From positions 38,098,479 to 38,162,478 of the forward strand of contig JACGWO010000005.1 in the NCBI GenBank assembly GCA_034509735.1: a DNA stretch of 64,000 nucleotides. The letters are read 5' to 3'. A program made the position numbers and the translations under genes. Below the pieces are notes generated by a model. That model saw nothing but the letters and a program-made list of their open reading frames with translations, searched no databases and was not told where the DNA came from. Positions 34,561-52,053 of the stretch are shown here, piece by piece (within the stretch, counting starts at the first letter, position 1; every line of letters starts with the position of its first letter). This DNA is from Sesamum alatum (lineage: Eukaryota > Streptophyta > Magnoliopsida > Lamiales > Pedaliaceae).

Positions 34561-34801
34561 GGGTAAATTATAATGACCTCCCTGACATTTGTTATAATTA
34601 TAAATATTCTCTCGTTATTTGAAAAATTACAAATACCCCCACAATTAACGATCATAACAAAATACCCTCTTGTGACAACCCATTGTAGGGGTGTATTTTG
34701 TTAGACATTCGTTAATTTCAAAGGATATTTATAATTTTTCAAACAACGAGAGAATATTTATAATTATGACAAACTTCAGGAGTGTTTGTTGTAATTTACC
34801 C
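34561..34801. mobile_element. MITE copy, GTAAATTA-terminus family (best preserved)
   Basis: A 241-bp fold-back: GGGTAAATTATAATGACCTC at the left, GTTGTAATTTACCC at the right. The arms of about 100 bases share TATAATTATAAATATTCTCT against its complement. A second, inner palindromic pair sits around the CCCATTGTAGGGG centre. Flanks TAACTGATA (34552-34560) and TAATTGATA (34802-34810) match at 8 of 9. It lies 74 bp from the end of MULE 2's target duplication. Confidence 0.75.
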
Positions 34802-34810
34802 TAATTGATA

Positions 34811-36655
34811 AGATATATTTTTTTTCAATGTGATGGGTAATTTATATAATTTACTTTTATTTAAAATATATTTTAAAATATAAAAAAATATTTATTATAT
34901 AGACACAGAAACTACGTGGCATGATGATTAGTTAGCTTTATAAGTTTGGGCAGATCGAATTCGGTAAGACACACCATTTGTTGGGAGCATCAATTAGGGC
35001 TTGGGCCTAAGTACTATACGACTTGGGCCTGTTTGGTAGCTGGGCTGGAAATGAACGTCAAAGCAACTTTAAAACCATAAAGCCCAAATTAACAACACTG
35101 AACCCAATTTTTCATTACAAATTTATATTCTCTTTATATTACACCCACCATATATGAATATAACATTTTTTTTTTCTTAAATACACAAACGACATAAATT
35201 TTATACACATGTAATTTATTTATTAAATTCAATGAAAAAAATCAAAATAAATTGTACTAAAAAGAAATTCCAATCTGAAATTAAACTTATTGAAATAGTC
35301 CCATATCAATTATTCATTAAAATGGACGAATTTATTCAGAAAAAAAAAAAAAAGAAAAAATATTAATTTAAATAAAAATAATAAAAAATATGCTATAAAA
35401 CAAACTTAATAAAAACAAAAAAGAGATATTATATATATATGTATATACACACACTATCGGTGGGGTGGGGGTGAGGGGGGGGGCGGTGTTGTTAGGTGAA
35501 AAAAGCCAAAAGAAAAACATACTTTAGAGCGTAGGAGCTGCATACATGTCTCAATCCTGCATTTAGTGACACCTATGTATTTATATTTATTCCAGGTGTC
35601 CTATGTTGTGGCAGCATCGAGGTTATTGAAAAATTTTAACTCAAATCGAATTTGGTCATATATAAACTAATTATATGGCATATAATTTATTCACAATTTT
35701 AAAAAAATAATCAATTATATAACATTATATTAATTAATAATTCCCCCATAATCGTCATTTTTACTCGCCTAACGTTTAAGTTATGTTACAAATCATCTTC
35801 CTAAAAGGTTTTAGCTCCAACCATATTTGGTCATGTATACTTAATTAAATTATATAACGAGTGTATTTTAAATACTTATTATTATTGTATAATTAAAAAG
35901 GAATAACTAGTTACATAAATATAAGAAAAAATAGTTGCTATGCAATTGATTATTCGTAACTAAATTTGATCTCTTCCAGCAATAAGAAAATATTTATAAA
36001 TTCTTTGAAATATCTTACAAGATAATATAATTAGTGTAATTGGGTAAAATACTTAGGAAATGTGCTTGTAAAATTCAAAAATAAAACATTAATGGCATTT
36101 TTTAAATCCCTTTAAAAGAAGTAATAATTTCATAACTTCCTTTAAAAAAATTTAAAATCTCCTTAAGTTTAATCACATTGATTATAAACATTGATGTTGC
36201 CAAAATTATAAAATATATATACATATAATTTAAATGTTTATTTTAGAATAAATTAATTTTATTAGGCACCCTCTAAATCAAACTACAAATATCCTAATCC
36301 AATGTACTCGAATCTTGAGTATATACATGTGTGATATTTAATTTGCAAAAAATTCCAAATCGCAACTCGGGTTTTATAAATGATGCATTCGATTATTTAA
36401 TATATCAGATAGTTAAATGATTATCATATACATTATTTAATTTTAATTAAAAAAATGTGATAATTATTCGTACACTCAGCAGCATAGATTCAATTTCAAG
36501 ACATATAAGTTGACCAGTTTAATCCGAGGAGGGGTAGATTAGTAATTGTGGGAGTGGAAGAAAAACACAAGGAGTCAAACAAACGACAACCGCGTAAATC
36601 ATAATCACCTGTAAATGTAATTATCCCCTTAATCTCATTCTTAATCACGTTCGAA
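34811..36655. other. Intergenic DNA upstream of the MYB gene
   Basis: AT-rich with no gene. A G-rich run lies at 35459-35487. The last few hundred bases form the MYB promoter region. Confidence 0.4.
35459..35487 (+). repeat. G-rich tract with G-quadruplex potential
   Basis: Runs of four, five and nine G separated by one to three bases on the plus strand, inside otherwise AT-rich DNA. Confidence 0.7.
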
Positions 36656-36660
36656 GCTAC

Positions 36661-36666
36661 TATAAA
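36661..36666 (+). promoter_or_regulatory. TATA box of the MYB gene
   Basis: TATAAA preceded by CTAC. A C/T-rich start region follows about 30 bases later, and the ATG is 146 bases beyond. Confidence 0.5.
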
Positions 36667-36811
36667 TTGCACTTTTTCCTAGACTCCCTCGCTTCACATG
36701 CAAACTCTCTCCTTCCTCACACACATTTGTATACATTCAACTTCATGTATCTATACACCAACACCATAGATAAAAAGCTGTAATCTTGTGTGTATATATA
36801 GTGAGAGAAGG

Positions 36812-39800
36812 ATGCCTCGGCGTTGCTCCCATTGCAAGAGCAATGGCCACAACACGCGCTCTTGTACAGCAAAAACAGGCGGTGGGGGGGGGCTGAGGCT
36901 GTTTGGTGTGAGGTTGACGGATGGATCCTTCATCAAGAAGAGTGCCAGCATGGGAAATATCCCGCATTACTCCGTCGCAGCGGATTCGCCGGAGGGGTAT
37001 CATTCCGATGATCTGGATCATGGGTTTGCTCCTCGCCGCCGACCTCTGAGAAAGAAAGGTTTCGACTTTTTTTTTTTTTTTTTTTGGGGGGGGCTCCTAA
37101 AGAGTAAGTTTTTTGGGTGAAAGAAACTTTGGGTGTGGGATTAATATGGGGGATTGTGTGAATTTCTTGCATGTGGATCAATTTTCAAGGTTAACTAGAA
37201 AAGCCCAGTGTTTGCATGTTGGGTTAATTGAGTTAATTTCGGTTGAATGTTGTGTTTGTTAACTCTGCATGTGGGATCAATTGGGTTGGTTTTTGTGTTG
37301 ATTGTTACTGTTTGTGTTTTGCATGTGAATGAATTTCAAGATTCAGTGAAAGAACTTAATTTGAGGTGGTCAGTTTAGTTTGGTTTGTTTTTCTGAATTT
37401 AAACTGGTGTATTTCGGTGGTTTTGTTGGTATTTGGCTTTGCATGTTTGAATACTTTGTTAATTTGGGTTGGATGTTGATGATTTGTGCTGGGCATTTGA
37501 TTAATTTCAGGATTTAAGTGTGAAAGCTCTGTTTATGTTGATGAAAAGTGATGATGAACTCATTACATGTTTTATACGGTCTGTCTGGTATGCTCTGCTG
37601 TGTGTGGAGATTGACTCAAAAATTGACTCTATTGTTTAATTGAGGGCAGAAACAAAAAGTTGAAACTTTTTTAGCCATCTTGAATAAATTGAGAAAAAAA
37701 AGTTCAAATGATTTTCGGTTGGATTAAATTTTAGTAACTAGTGTTCATTGAACTCGTGCTCCTTTGGGGCCTTCCTTTATCTTGCTTTGTTTTTTTCCTT
37801 GTTTTGGTGGTGGGGGTGGGTTGCCGGAGTGGGTAGTTCTGCTTTCTATTACATTATTTTCTGGAGTGAAGTAGACATTTGCTTCATTCTTACTTTAGTT
37901 TAGTTCTTTATTACATTCGTAAGACATTCTTTTGCCCTGCTCATGTTATTGGATCCGTCTTTATGGGATGTCGCGGATCTTTCAGATGTGCTGTGTATCT
38001 TTGTCTCTGACATTTAATGTACGTGTGCATTGGTTGTATATATCATGTATACAATAACGACACGACATTTCCGCGCGCAATAGGTCATAACAACAAGCTA
38101 TTTGTCGGTTGTAAGGTTTTGTCATTTCAGATGTGCTTTGTATCTTTGTCTCTGACATTTAATGTACGTGTGCGTTGGTTGTATATATCATATATACAAT
38201 AACGGCACGACATTTCCGCGCGCAATAGGTCATAACGACAAGCTATTTGTCGGTTGTAAGGTTTTGTCATTTCAGATGTGCTTTGTATCTTTGTCTCTGA
38301 CATTTAATGTACCTGTGCGTTGGTTGTATATATCATTGTACAATAACGACATGACATTATCACGCATAATAGGGTCATAACAACAAGCTATTTGTCGGTC
38401 GTACAGCTTTGTCATTTCAGGCAAATGCTAGAATATGATCTTTCAGATGTGCTGTGTATTTTTCTCTCTGACATTAATGTACGTGCGTTGGTTGTATATA
38501 TCATATATACAATAACGACATGAAATTATCACGTATAACAGGGTCATAACGCCAAGCCAAAGATGTTCTGGGTGTTAATGACAAGCTAATGATTTGTCGC
38601 TTGTACGCCTTTGTCATTTCAGGCATATGCTAGAAGATGATTTTTCAGATGTGCTGTGTATCTTTGTCTCTGACATTTAATGTACGTGTGCGTTGGTTGT
38701 ATATATCATATATACAATAACGACATGACATTATCACGTATAACAGGGTCATAACGCCAAGCCAAAGATGTTCTGGCTGTTAACGACAAGCTAATGATTT
38801 GTCGCTTGTACGGCTTTGTCATTTCAGGCATATGCTAGAAGATGATCTTTCAGATGTGCTGTGTATCTTTGTCTCTAACATTTAATGTACGTGTGCGTTT
38901 GTCGTATATATCATATATACAATAACGACACGACATTATCACGTATAATAGGTTCATATCGCCAAGCCGAAGATGTTCTGCCTGTTAACGACAAGCTAAT
39001 GATTTGTCGGTTGTACGGCCTTGTCATTTCAGGCATATGCCAGAAGATGAGTTTGAAAACCTTTTTAGTTTTTAGGCTGTAAAGATTACTTACAAAGTAT
39101 GCGCGAACAAAGCACCAGAAGGTAAAATTAAACAAAAGTCAACTCCGTATAGATGAAGCCCATGTTAGTTATCATATGCCATGAATTCATGCATTCTGGT
39201 ATTGGCATGAACACATTATCTGTTCATCTATATGCAGGAGTCCCATGGACCGAAGAAGAACACAGGCAATTCTTATTAGGTTTGCAACATTTGGGGAAAG
39301 GAGACTGGCGTGGTATATCAAGAAATTACGTTCCTTCAAGAACTCCAACTCAGGTAGCTAGCCACGCACAGAAGTACTTTATTCGTCGGAGTAATGCAAA
39401 TAGAAAAAAGAAAAAATCCAGCCTCTTTGACATCGTGCCAGACAAGGTTAGTATTGCTGCTTTTTTCTCTTTTATCATAACTGTATGATGTGTTAAAACT
39501 TCCTCTTAGAGGGAAAATTGCATCCATTGTGAAGAATTGGCTAATCCTGGCACCAAAGTATTTTTTGGAGTGCCGGTAATTTATATCTTAGCTTTTCTCA
39601 TTAGTTGTTGCTAATGTATTTATACACGTTCACATGGCCGCTTTCTATCTTAACCTTCAAATTAAGTGTCAAAATATTCCAGTTTGTATGATTTGGTGGA
39701 GTAAGTTGTTCACATAATGCATGTGTACCCAGCTATAGTATGTATTATGGTTGCATGAAGGAATTTTGGTTTGGATATCAGGAGACAAATTCATCAACTC

Positions 39801-40132
39801 GACAACAGTTTAGCATCCTATCTCCTGTACTTGGTACCAACAATGAAAACCTCATGCTTTCATCATCTCAAGAGGCAGATATGATCAACTCCCCTTCCCT
39901 TGATCTTTCTCTCAAGCCCGCTTTTATGCCTTTTCCATTTCAACTATGGCCACCAAATGCATATTCTCCCAAGGAAGATGGAGCAGGAACATCTCATAAT
40001 CGAATCCTCAGGCCAGAGCGAGTTCCTGAAGGACAAGAACTGGTAAGCATGTCCCAGCTGACTTTAGGAGAGACCAGCATTGTCAAATTCGAGTCTTTAC
40101 CACTCTCACTAAGGCTACCTGGGAATCCATAG
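36812..40132 (+). CDS. One-repeat SHAQKYF MYB with CCHC zinc knuckle
   Basis: Three exons, 36812-37058, 39238-39446 and 39782-40132, join in phase to 268 residues. The product belongs to the KUA1/MYBH-type branch of plant MYB-related nuclear repressors. Seen: a zinc knuckle C5-x2-C8-x4-H13-x4-C18; LRLFGVRL at 28-35, the R/KLFGVRL-type repression motif; a single MYB repeat opening [20 protein letters not shown] at 83, with SHAQKYF at 124-130; then an EAR-like LDLSL (192-196) and a C-terminal LSLRL (260-264). The family binds I-box/TATCC-type sites (known for the family, not seen here). The start is the first ATG after the TATA box; the frame is open further upstream but without an ATG. Intron 1 (2.2 kb) is unusual, carrying a T19G8 tract near its donor and a six-copy tandem repeat. 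Confidence 0.92.
37067..37093 (+). repeat. T19G8 tract just inside MYB intron 1
   Basis: Nineteen T followed by eight G, beginning 8 bases after the splice donor. Confidence 0.9.
37983..39050 (+). repeat. Six-copy minisatellite in MYB intron 1
   Basis: Copies begin with CAGATGTGCTGTGTATCTTT-like sequence at 37983, 38128, 38273, 38444, 38646 and 38851. Periods are 145, 145, 171, 202 and 205 bp. Each contains GTTGTATATATCATATATAC and ends TTTGTCATTTCAG. Later copies gained an inserted block with GCCAAGCCAAAGATGTTCTG. Confidence 0.92.
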
Positions 40133-43100
40133 AGGCAACCAGCTTTTCGTTCAAGTGCTTCATCAACAGTACAGACTCAAGCAAGGTGAAGCTAGCCAAC
40201 TCTGAGCAGTTTGCATCGGAAAATGGTTGCTCCCCGCTCCCACCCACAATCTGGTGTATGCTCACCTCTTTCTCATCAGTCATGTAGTATAGTCTGGAGA
40301 CTCCTTATAAACCTATCTGGTGATTTGGCTATAATTTTAATTCGTCTCAGCTGTAGATAGGTAAGAGACAAAGTAACAATGTATTAATGCTGGTTTTTAT
40401 CTTATGACCTGTTGTGTCCTTTCATTTAATTTGTTCCCTTTTTTGATAACTCGTCCTTGCTTGCATATTTAACTTGAATTTCAAGAATCATAAGGTATCA
40501 AATTTACACACAATACTTAGCTGGCAGTTTCTGTTATAGAGAAAAGACAAGATACACAAATATTACAAACATAAGATAAAACACGGACTTCATTCTCGGG
40601 GACTAATCAGAATATATTTGGTTGAGATCTATCTCAGCGAGGATTTATTTCTTATCAACTATGTACGTAATTATTTGTGACTCATAAGGCACATTTAGTA
40701 ATGCATATGTGTACCTGCTAATGCTAAGGGAACTATTTCGTGTCTCTCGCTTAGCTTCTTATACAAGTGCAGCTTAGCTGTAGCCATTGCGGTTTTCCTT
40801 TCCAGAATGTCTTAATATGTTTAGTATCATTACCCGTATGTCTTTACTCTTTTGTGCTGTCAATTGATTTAACCATTACTTACCTGTATTTCGGTGGAGT
40901 GTCTTTACTCTTTTATGCTATCAATTAATTTTAACCATCACTTACCTGTATTTCAGTGGACAGAATTGAATGCTGGCTTTAAATGATTGGTCTTCAAATC
41001 TGACGAAAGGAGACTCGTGGGGATCCTTGAGAATCAAAATCACATCCGCGACTCCAACTGAGCTGGCATCCATGCAAAGAGGTACATAATTTGAGAAGAC
41101 ATTGCTACGCGAAGTACACCAGAAATGTAGTGCGGTATAAAATAAGTTTTTCAAGGATTTAACAATGGACTAATGTTTAAAATATTTAAACTGTCCCTAT
41201 TTCCTTTTAAGTTCACATTTTACTTTCTATGTCTGCTCCTCGTTTTGGAAGAATTAGAAAAATGTGCAAAACGTTGATTGTGGCAAACTCTTCATTTTGC
41301 CCATCTATTCAACTTAAAATAAATGACTTTTTTCACGGTTAAAAAGGGACAAAGATGCTAGATTCATCCTGCATCTTAATCTTACTGGATCACTTCAACT
41401 TTAAGGAAACCACCTAATTAAGTTCCAATCCTGTTTTCTCTTTCAAATTCGAAGTTGTATGACTTTTGTGTTGTCATCATTCGTGATTATTCTTTTGATT
41501 TCTATATGTATAATCCCATCATCAATCTATAGGATGCCACAAGGTAGGAGATGTTCTTCCAATCTTTTGCAAAGATGATTTCCATTTCTGTCCATCTCGC
41601 AGTGGCTCCAAATGTAGCCCCTCACAACCAATACAAGTGGGACAGGATATCCCATGATCGTAACACCCATGAGCCGATCGGAATCTGTAAATGTCAAGGT
41701 ATTGGTATATAGGCTTGTCTTAGCTTGTTTTGGAGAGAATTGTAAGGCCGTATCAAACTATCATTGTGGCTGTTTTTCATCTTATGGGCCGGTATGTTAT
41801 TTTCCTTTTTCTGCGTTTTTCTAATAGTGCTATCCTGTTTTGCTTGTATTCAGAAACTCAGAAGCTATAAGATTTACAGCAATTTGTAGATAAAATCAAA
41901 ACAAAACTTTAGGATCTGAATCAGAAGACTTTATGAGAAAATTTACTTATCAACCGCGTAATGCTGGTATTAGCTGTTACAGCTGGACTCCTGTTAATAC
42001 AAAGAAAATCATTCTATCTGTTGCTTATATTCTTGTATAAGTCACTTCAGCCGGTTCAAGAGGCTTTATGTTTTTCTGGTCCCTGATATATCTTCTCTTG
42101 CATGTTAGCAGATCATCTCTGTTGTGGTTTCTCGAGTACCATGGAAAGAAGATTATTGCTACGAATGCTCAATTTCCGCAAGCCGGGGAAAGGAGACTCG
42201 CAGGTGATATCATGTTGAGAAACTTAAGTCAAGTCCCGTAATTCAATCCAGTTGATAACCAAGCCCCAAGGCATAAATTAGCAAGACAATGCTACTCATA
42301 AAAAGCGTGAGCATAAACCTCGTTAACATGGTCCAAGAAGTGGTATGTCTTGCTTCTCAGCACTTTCAAAAACAACTTGCATGACATTTAATTTTTACAT
42401 TTAAGACTATTCCTTTCGCCCTTATTTATTGCATTAATTACTTGTACTATTTTCACTTTGTTGGTGGAATATGAATTGATTGGTGCTGTTATGAAGATCA
42501 CCTCATTGTAGACTATTTCAGTCTTTTTCTGTCTAATTACAAATGGATGGCTTTCCATGTCACTCTTGCTTGCCTGGCTACTTTCTGTGCCTCATCTTTC
42601 TCAACAAGGTCCTTTCACAATTAGCTTCAGCTATTGAAAAATCATTTCAGGTGACCTGTAGTCGAGATCTCTCGGTCCAAATTTCCTTAACACGTCTCAA
42701 GAAACTGGAAAAGAGGGCTGGATCTTGTTTTCATCTTTCAACTGTGTTCATCAATGCAGACCGGTCCAAATTTCCTTAAAATGTCTCAGGAAACTGGAAA
42801 AGAAGGCTGGATTTTGTTTACATCTTTCAACTGTGTCCATCAAATGCAGACCCTCACGAGGAAGATGGAGGCGTGTATTTATGATGATCAGATCCTTAAG
42901 CTGAAGGAACTGCAGGTGGGAAGCATTGGTGTTCATAGGTTTGTCCCAGCTGACCCTCTGAGAGAGTTTTATCAAACTTTGTACTGGCTATCACAATATT
43001 AAGCAGCATGTCATGCAAGTTCCCAGCTAGTAAAGATAGGAGACATTCTAAACTCATTGCAACTTTACAAGGTTTTCATTTTTGTTTCGCAAGAAAGTGC

Positions 43101-43694
43101 ATGCAATGTCTTGCTGGCTTAACCGTTTGATGTTTCTTACTTCTAGTTGTATCTGGATTGAAGGATTTAGAGCCGTAATTTCAGATTATACAATATGGTT
43201 TGCGGGGTTGGAAGCAATGTTCAAATTGTTGCGGAAGTGATCTGAAGAATTAATATGAACTGGTGCAATGACTGGATATCATGGATGGGTAGTCATTGCA
43301 TTACCAAAATCTCCAGTTCAAGCACTGATGTACTAAGGGTCTTTAACAATTTTCCAGGACTAGGGTGTTCTGTAATTTAACTATAGTTTGAGGGGTCTGA
43401 GTGAAATCATTCCTGGTGATTGTTCTCAACTGAGAGGTTTTTACATAACTTTGTCTGTATATTAATTTTCAGAAATAGTAGTTTTGCATCTCTGTTCAAA
43501 GTTGCCCCAAAACACCATCATGCTTTCACTTTTCTAACATCATCAGCATTCAATTACATGTTTGTTACATTCAACCACCTAACGCTAGTGTCTACATACG
43601 ATTCACAAAACTGAAGTGCAAGAAAATGGCAAGAAACAGAAGATTAGGACCAGAAAACATGACAAAATGTGGCCACTAAACCAGGGGAACTGGT
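40133..43694. other. Region between MYB and malic enzyme, no gene recognised
   Basis: The first few hundred bases are the MYB 3' UTR. The rest has less AT-rich, transcribed-looking composition but no family-like frame. It contains an 89-bp tandem duplication and GGAGACTCG phrases at 41009 and 42187. A long non-coding RNA or dead gene remnants are possible. Confidence 0.35.
42673..42851. repeat. 89-bp tandem duplication
   Basis: CGGTCCAAATTTCCTTAA starts both copies (42673 and 42762). Both end TCAACTGTGTxCATCAA and ATGCAGACC, with about 10 differences. Confidence 0.85.
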
Positions 43695-49235
<5,541 letters not shown>

Positions 49236-49424
49236 GGTGGCAGAAAAATCTGGGAAGAGAATGTTTGGTCTGTATGTGAGGAATGTTGTTAAGGCAGTGC
49301 CAAGAGCAAGAGAGAGAGAAGAGAGGAAGAAAAAATAAAAGGAAAGAGAGTATGGTAAGGGCAGCTGCCCTCCTTCTTATTGTGATCTCCTCCTCCTCCT
49401 GCTCTTTCCCTCCCCTTTCCCTCT

Positions 49425-49465
49425 CTCTCTCTTCTCTCTCTCTCTCTCTCTCTCTCCTCTCTTCT
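49425..49465. repeat. CT-rich microsatellite near malic enzyme start
   Basis: Interrupted CT tract about 200 bases upstream of the malic enzyme ATG. It is GA-rich on the coding strand. Confidence 0.85.
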
Positions 49466-49538
49466 CTCTCCTACTTGTACCTTGAGCTTGCTTTTTATCA
49501 GGGCAATTTATATCACAAGGTTTATGACTGGCAAAAGG

Positions 49539-49541
<3 letters not shown>

Positions 49542-49591
<50 letters not shown>
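49542..49591. repeat. (CT)25 microsatellite upstream of malic enzyme
   Basis: An uninterrupted CT run of about 50 bases, read as (GA)n on the malic enzyme coding strand. It lies in the promoter or 5' leader. Confidence 0.95.
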
Positions 49592-49592
<1 letters not shown>

Positions 49593-49595
<3 letters not shown>

Positions 49596-50435
49596 CTTGG
49601 AGTAATATTAGAGAAATATAAAAGTTGGAAAAGTGAGTGAGAAGTAAGAGCAGTGACAATGATGTGTTTAAACACAGTAGATATGAAGTATGATCATCAT
49701 CATAATCAAAATAAGGCAGACAGCAAATTTACACATGATAATTTCATGTTTAATCCCACCATGTAATAATGATCTGCCATCATCACTATGTTTATCTATT
49801 GTGATTCAATCACAAGTTAAAAGGGTGTTTTGCTCAATTTATTTGAAATATTTTATAAGTTTTTTATATTTTATAAAATGTTTTACTAATTTATAAAGTG
49901 TTGGATTTTATTTTAAAATTAAAATTTCAAAGCGTTTAGATAAAATAAGATGTTAATATTTATAAAATGTGAAAAAGAACATGATGCATTAAGATCAAGT
50001 CATTAGTTATTTTCTATCATATTTTGTATCTAAATTTTTAAGAATAATTTCATAAATAATACATATTAGTTTAATTTTAAACTTAAAATTAACTAATAAT
50101 CTTTTTTTACTAAAATGACAATTTTGACATGAGAATTAATTCAAATATAATCTAATATTGAATTTCATACCATGTTAGGCGTAGGACGGCGGGGGAGGAG
50201 AGAGAGGGAGAGAGAGAGAGAGGATGTGGTGTAGACGAGTCCTAGGAGTAAAGCGTTCTTGCTCGTTCCTTGGTTGGAAAGGGCATAGTTCGAGGAGTAC
50301 GCCATGCCAATGTGCCTTGGATGATCCACATCTCAGGGTCATGAGTATGTTAGGATACAGATGTATTCACGATTGAAAATTCGTGGATAATAAACATTTT
50401 TCTATCTATCCTCAAATTCTTTTGTCATTCAGAAA
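49593..50435. other. Upstream region of malic enzyme and AT-rich DNA
   Basis: No gene. A GA-rich run lies at about 50196-50222, and a GC-richer patch at 50165-50345 has no recognised content. Confidence 0.4.
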
Positions 50436-52053
50436 TCTATACTATATATAAAAGTGTGAATTTTTCATGTGTTTGTTCCCCATTGTGAAAATACATTCAT
50501 ACCCTTACTTGAGTTATATTTTTAATAATAAATAAAAATTAGTTATAAAATAACAAAATTCCGTCAAAGAAGTCTATTTAAGAATCCTAATCCCTCTAAA
50601 CCACTTGGACAATGATAAATATATCCTACTAAAAAAATAGGTATATGTCCATGCGATTAATTTGTCAGAAGATATTTTTAAGTGCTTTAAAAATATTATT
50701 ATACTAGGGCACAATAAAATTAAAATGCAAAGCATTGTAATGATACATAAAATACTAAACATCAAAATCAATATATATATATATGAAATAAATATAATGA
50801 AATTTTAAATAAAATTTATCAATCTTATTAAATTATAGAAATGCTTACGAAAAAATTAACATGGCTAGTTGATTGTATTGTAATATTAGTAGTAGAAAAT
50901 ATTATGAGATTATACTTTCATGTACTTTTGATTCTTACTATAATATATTGGAGATGAAATAATACTACTAAGTACAATTTATGATTAAATATATAATAGT
51001 GAGAATCTTTTTAGTGTTTATTCCTATTGTGAGAAGACATTCGATCCTTAATAAAATAGAGGGATAATTTCATTTACACCCCTTGATTTATGACCTATTT
51101 ATAAAAAGCACCCATGTCTTTTGCATAATTACATAAACCACCTCTAACAGATGTTGTATGTACATAAAAGATTAATGTTTCCAAAAACATAAAATACTGT
51201 TGAATAAGAAATAGATGATACCAATTAGCTTTATATGAATTAATAGATCAAGAAATCACACTAAAAATATGAAGTTAAAAGTCCAAAAGAAAAAAAGCAA
51301 TTTATGCAATAATTTCAAATTTAGAAGTGAATGAAGAATGTAACCAATATTTTGACAAACTTTAAAAATTGATAGTAAAACATAATTAGAATAATTGTAG
51401 GACATTGCAAACAAATTAATACTGATATATGGGTGTATAATTAGATTATTTTTTTACAAAAAATAGTTAATAAATGATTAGTTTAAGATCATTACACATC
51501 GATAAATTTAAGAAAAAGAATTCAAGACATGGTAGTAAAATAAAAAGATATAACATCTCATAAAAATAATATAACAAACACAAATAAAATTGAAAGAAAT
51601 AGCAAATAGATATTTAAAAACACTACTAATAAAATATGATCAATTTTATTAAACGAGAAGTTCACATAAAAAAATTCAAAAATAAGGGGCTTCATTAACT
51701 TTATTTTAATTTGGATTTTTTTATATTATATTTTACTTTTGCATTAATTTGTTCCAATACAAAATTATTAAACATAATAACTATTAAATATGAAATACAA
51801 AAAGTCAATTCTAAGGATTAAATCTTTTATTTAGTATTATTAATTAAATTTAGGAATGAGTTACAAATAATAAATTTAATGGTTTCCTCATCAATTAAAA
51901 TAATTATTACCAATATTTTTGAAAATATAATTATATATATACTAATAATTCAATAATATAAAAATAAATTCTTTTGTAACTAATAAACTATATAATCACC
52001 TCTAAAAATATATATATATATACACGTGCAACACACGTAATATTTCCTCGTAG
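50436..52053. mobile_element. Possible non-autonomous Helitron
   Basis: The left end, A followed by TCTATACTATATATAAAAG, has the form of plant Helitron 5' ends. The right end has a small hairpin (ACACGTG, CAAC, ACACGT at 52022-52037) followed by TATTTCCTCGTAG, roughly where a Helitron would end, though CTRR is not matched exactly. A decayed second copy of the left-end text appears near 50996-51055. No helicase was seen. Confidence 0.3.

Noticed and set aside
36788..36811. In-frame N-terminal extension of the MYB gene
   Set aside because: It begins with GTG, not ATG. The first ATG (36812) starts directly at the conserved MPRRCSHC zinc knuckle and fits the family.
37983..39050. Regular repeats that could suggest a CRISPR-like array
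   Set aside because: Units of 145-205 bp are contiguous without spacers, lie in a plant intron, and are a minisatellite.
42754..43002. 82-codon frame after the MYB gene
   Set aside because: Begins inside a tandem duplication and shows no family features; no supporting splice structure found.
49283..49621. 112-codon plus-strand frame with Ser-Leu repeats
   Set aside because: Translation of the CT microsatellites upstream of the malic enzyme gene on the opposite strand.
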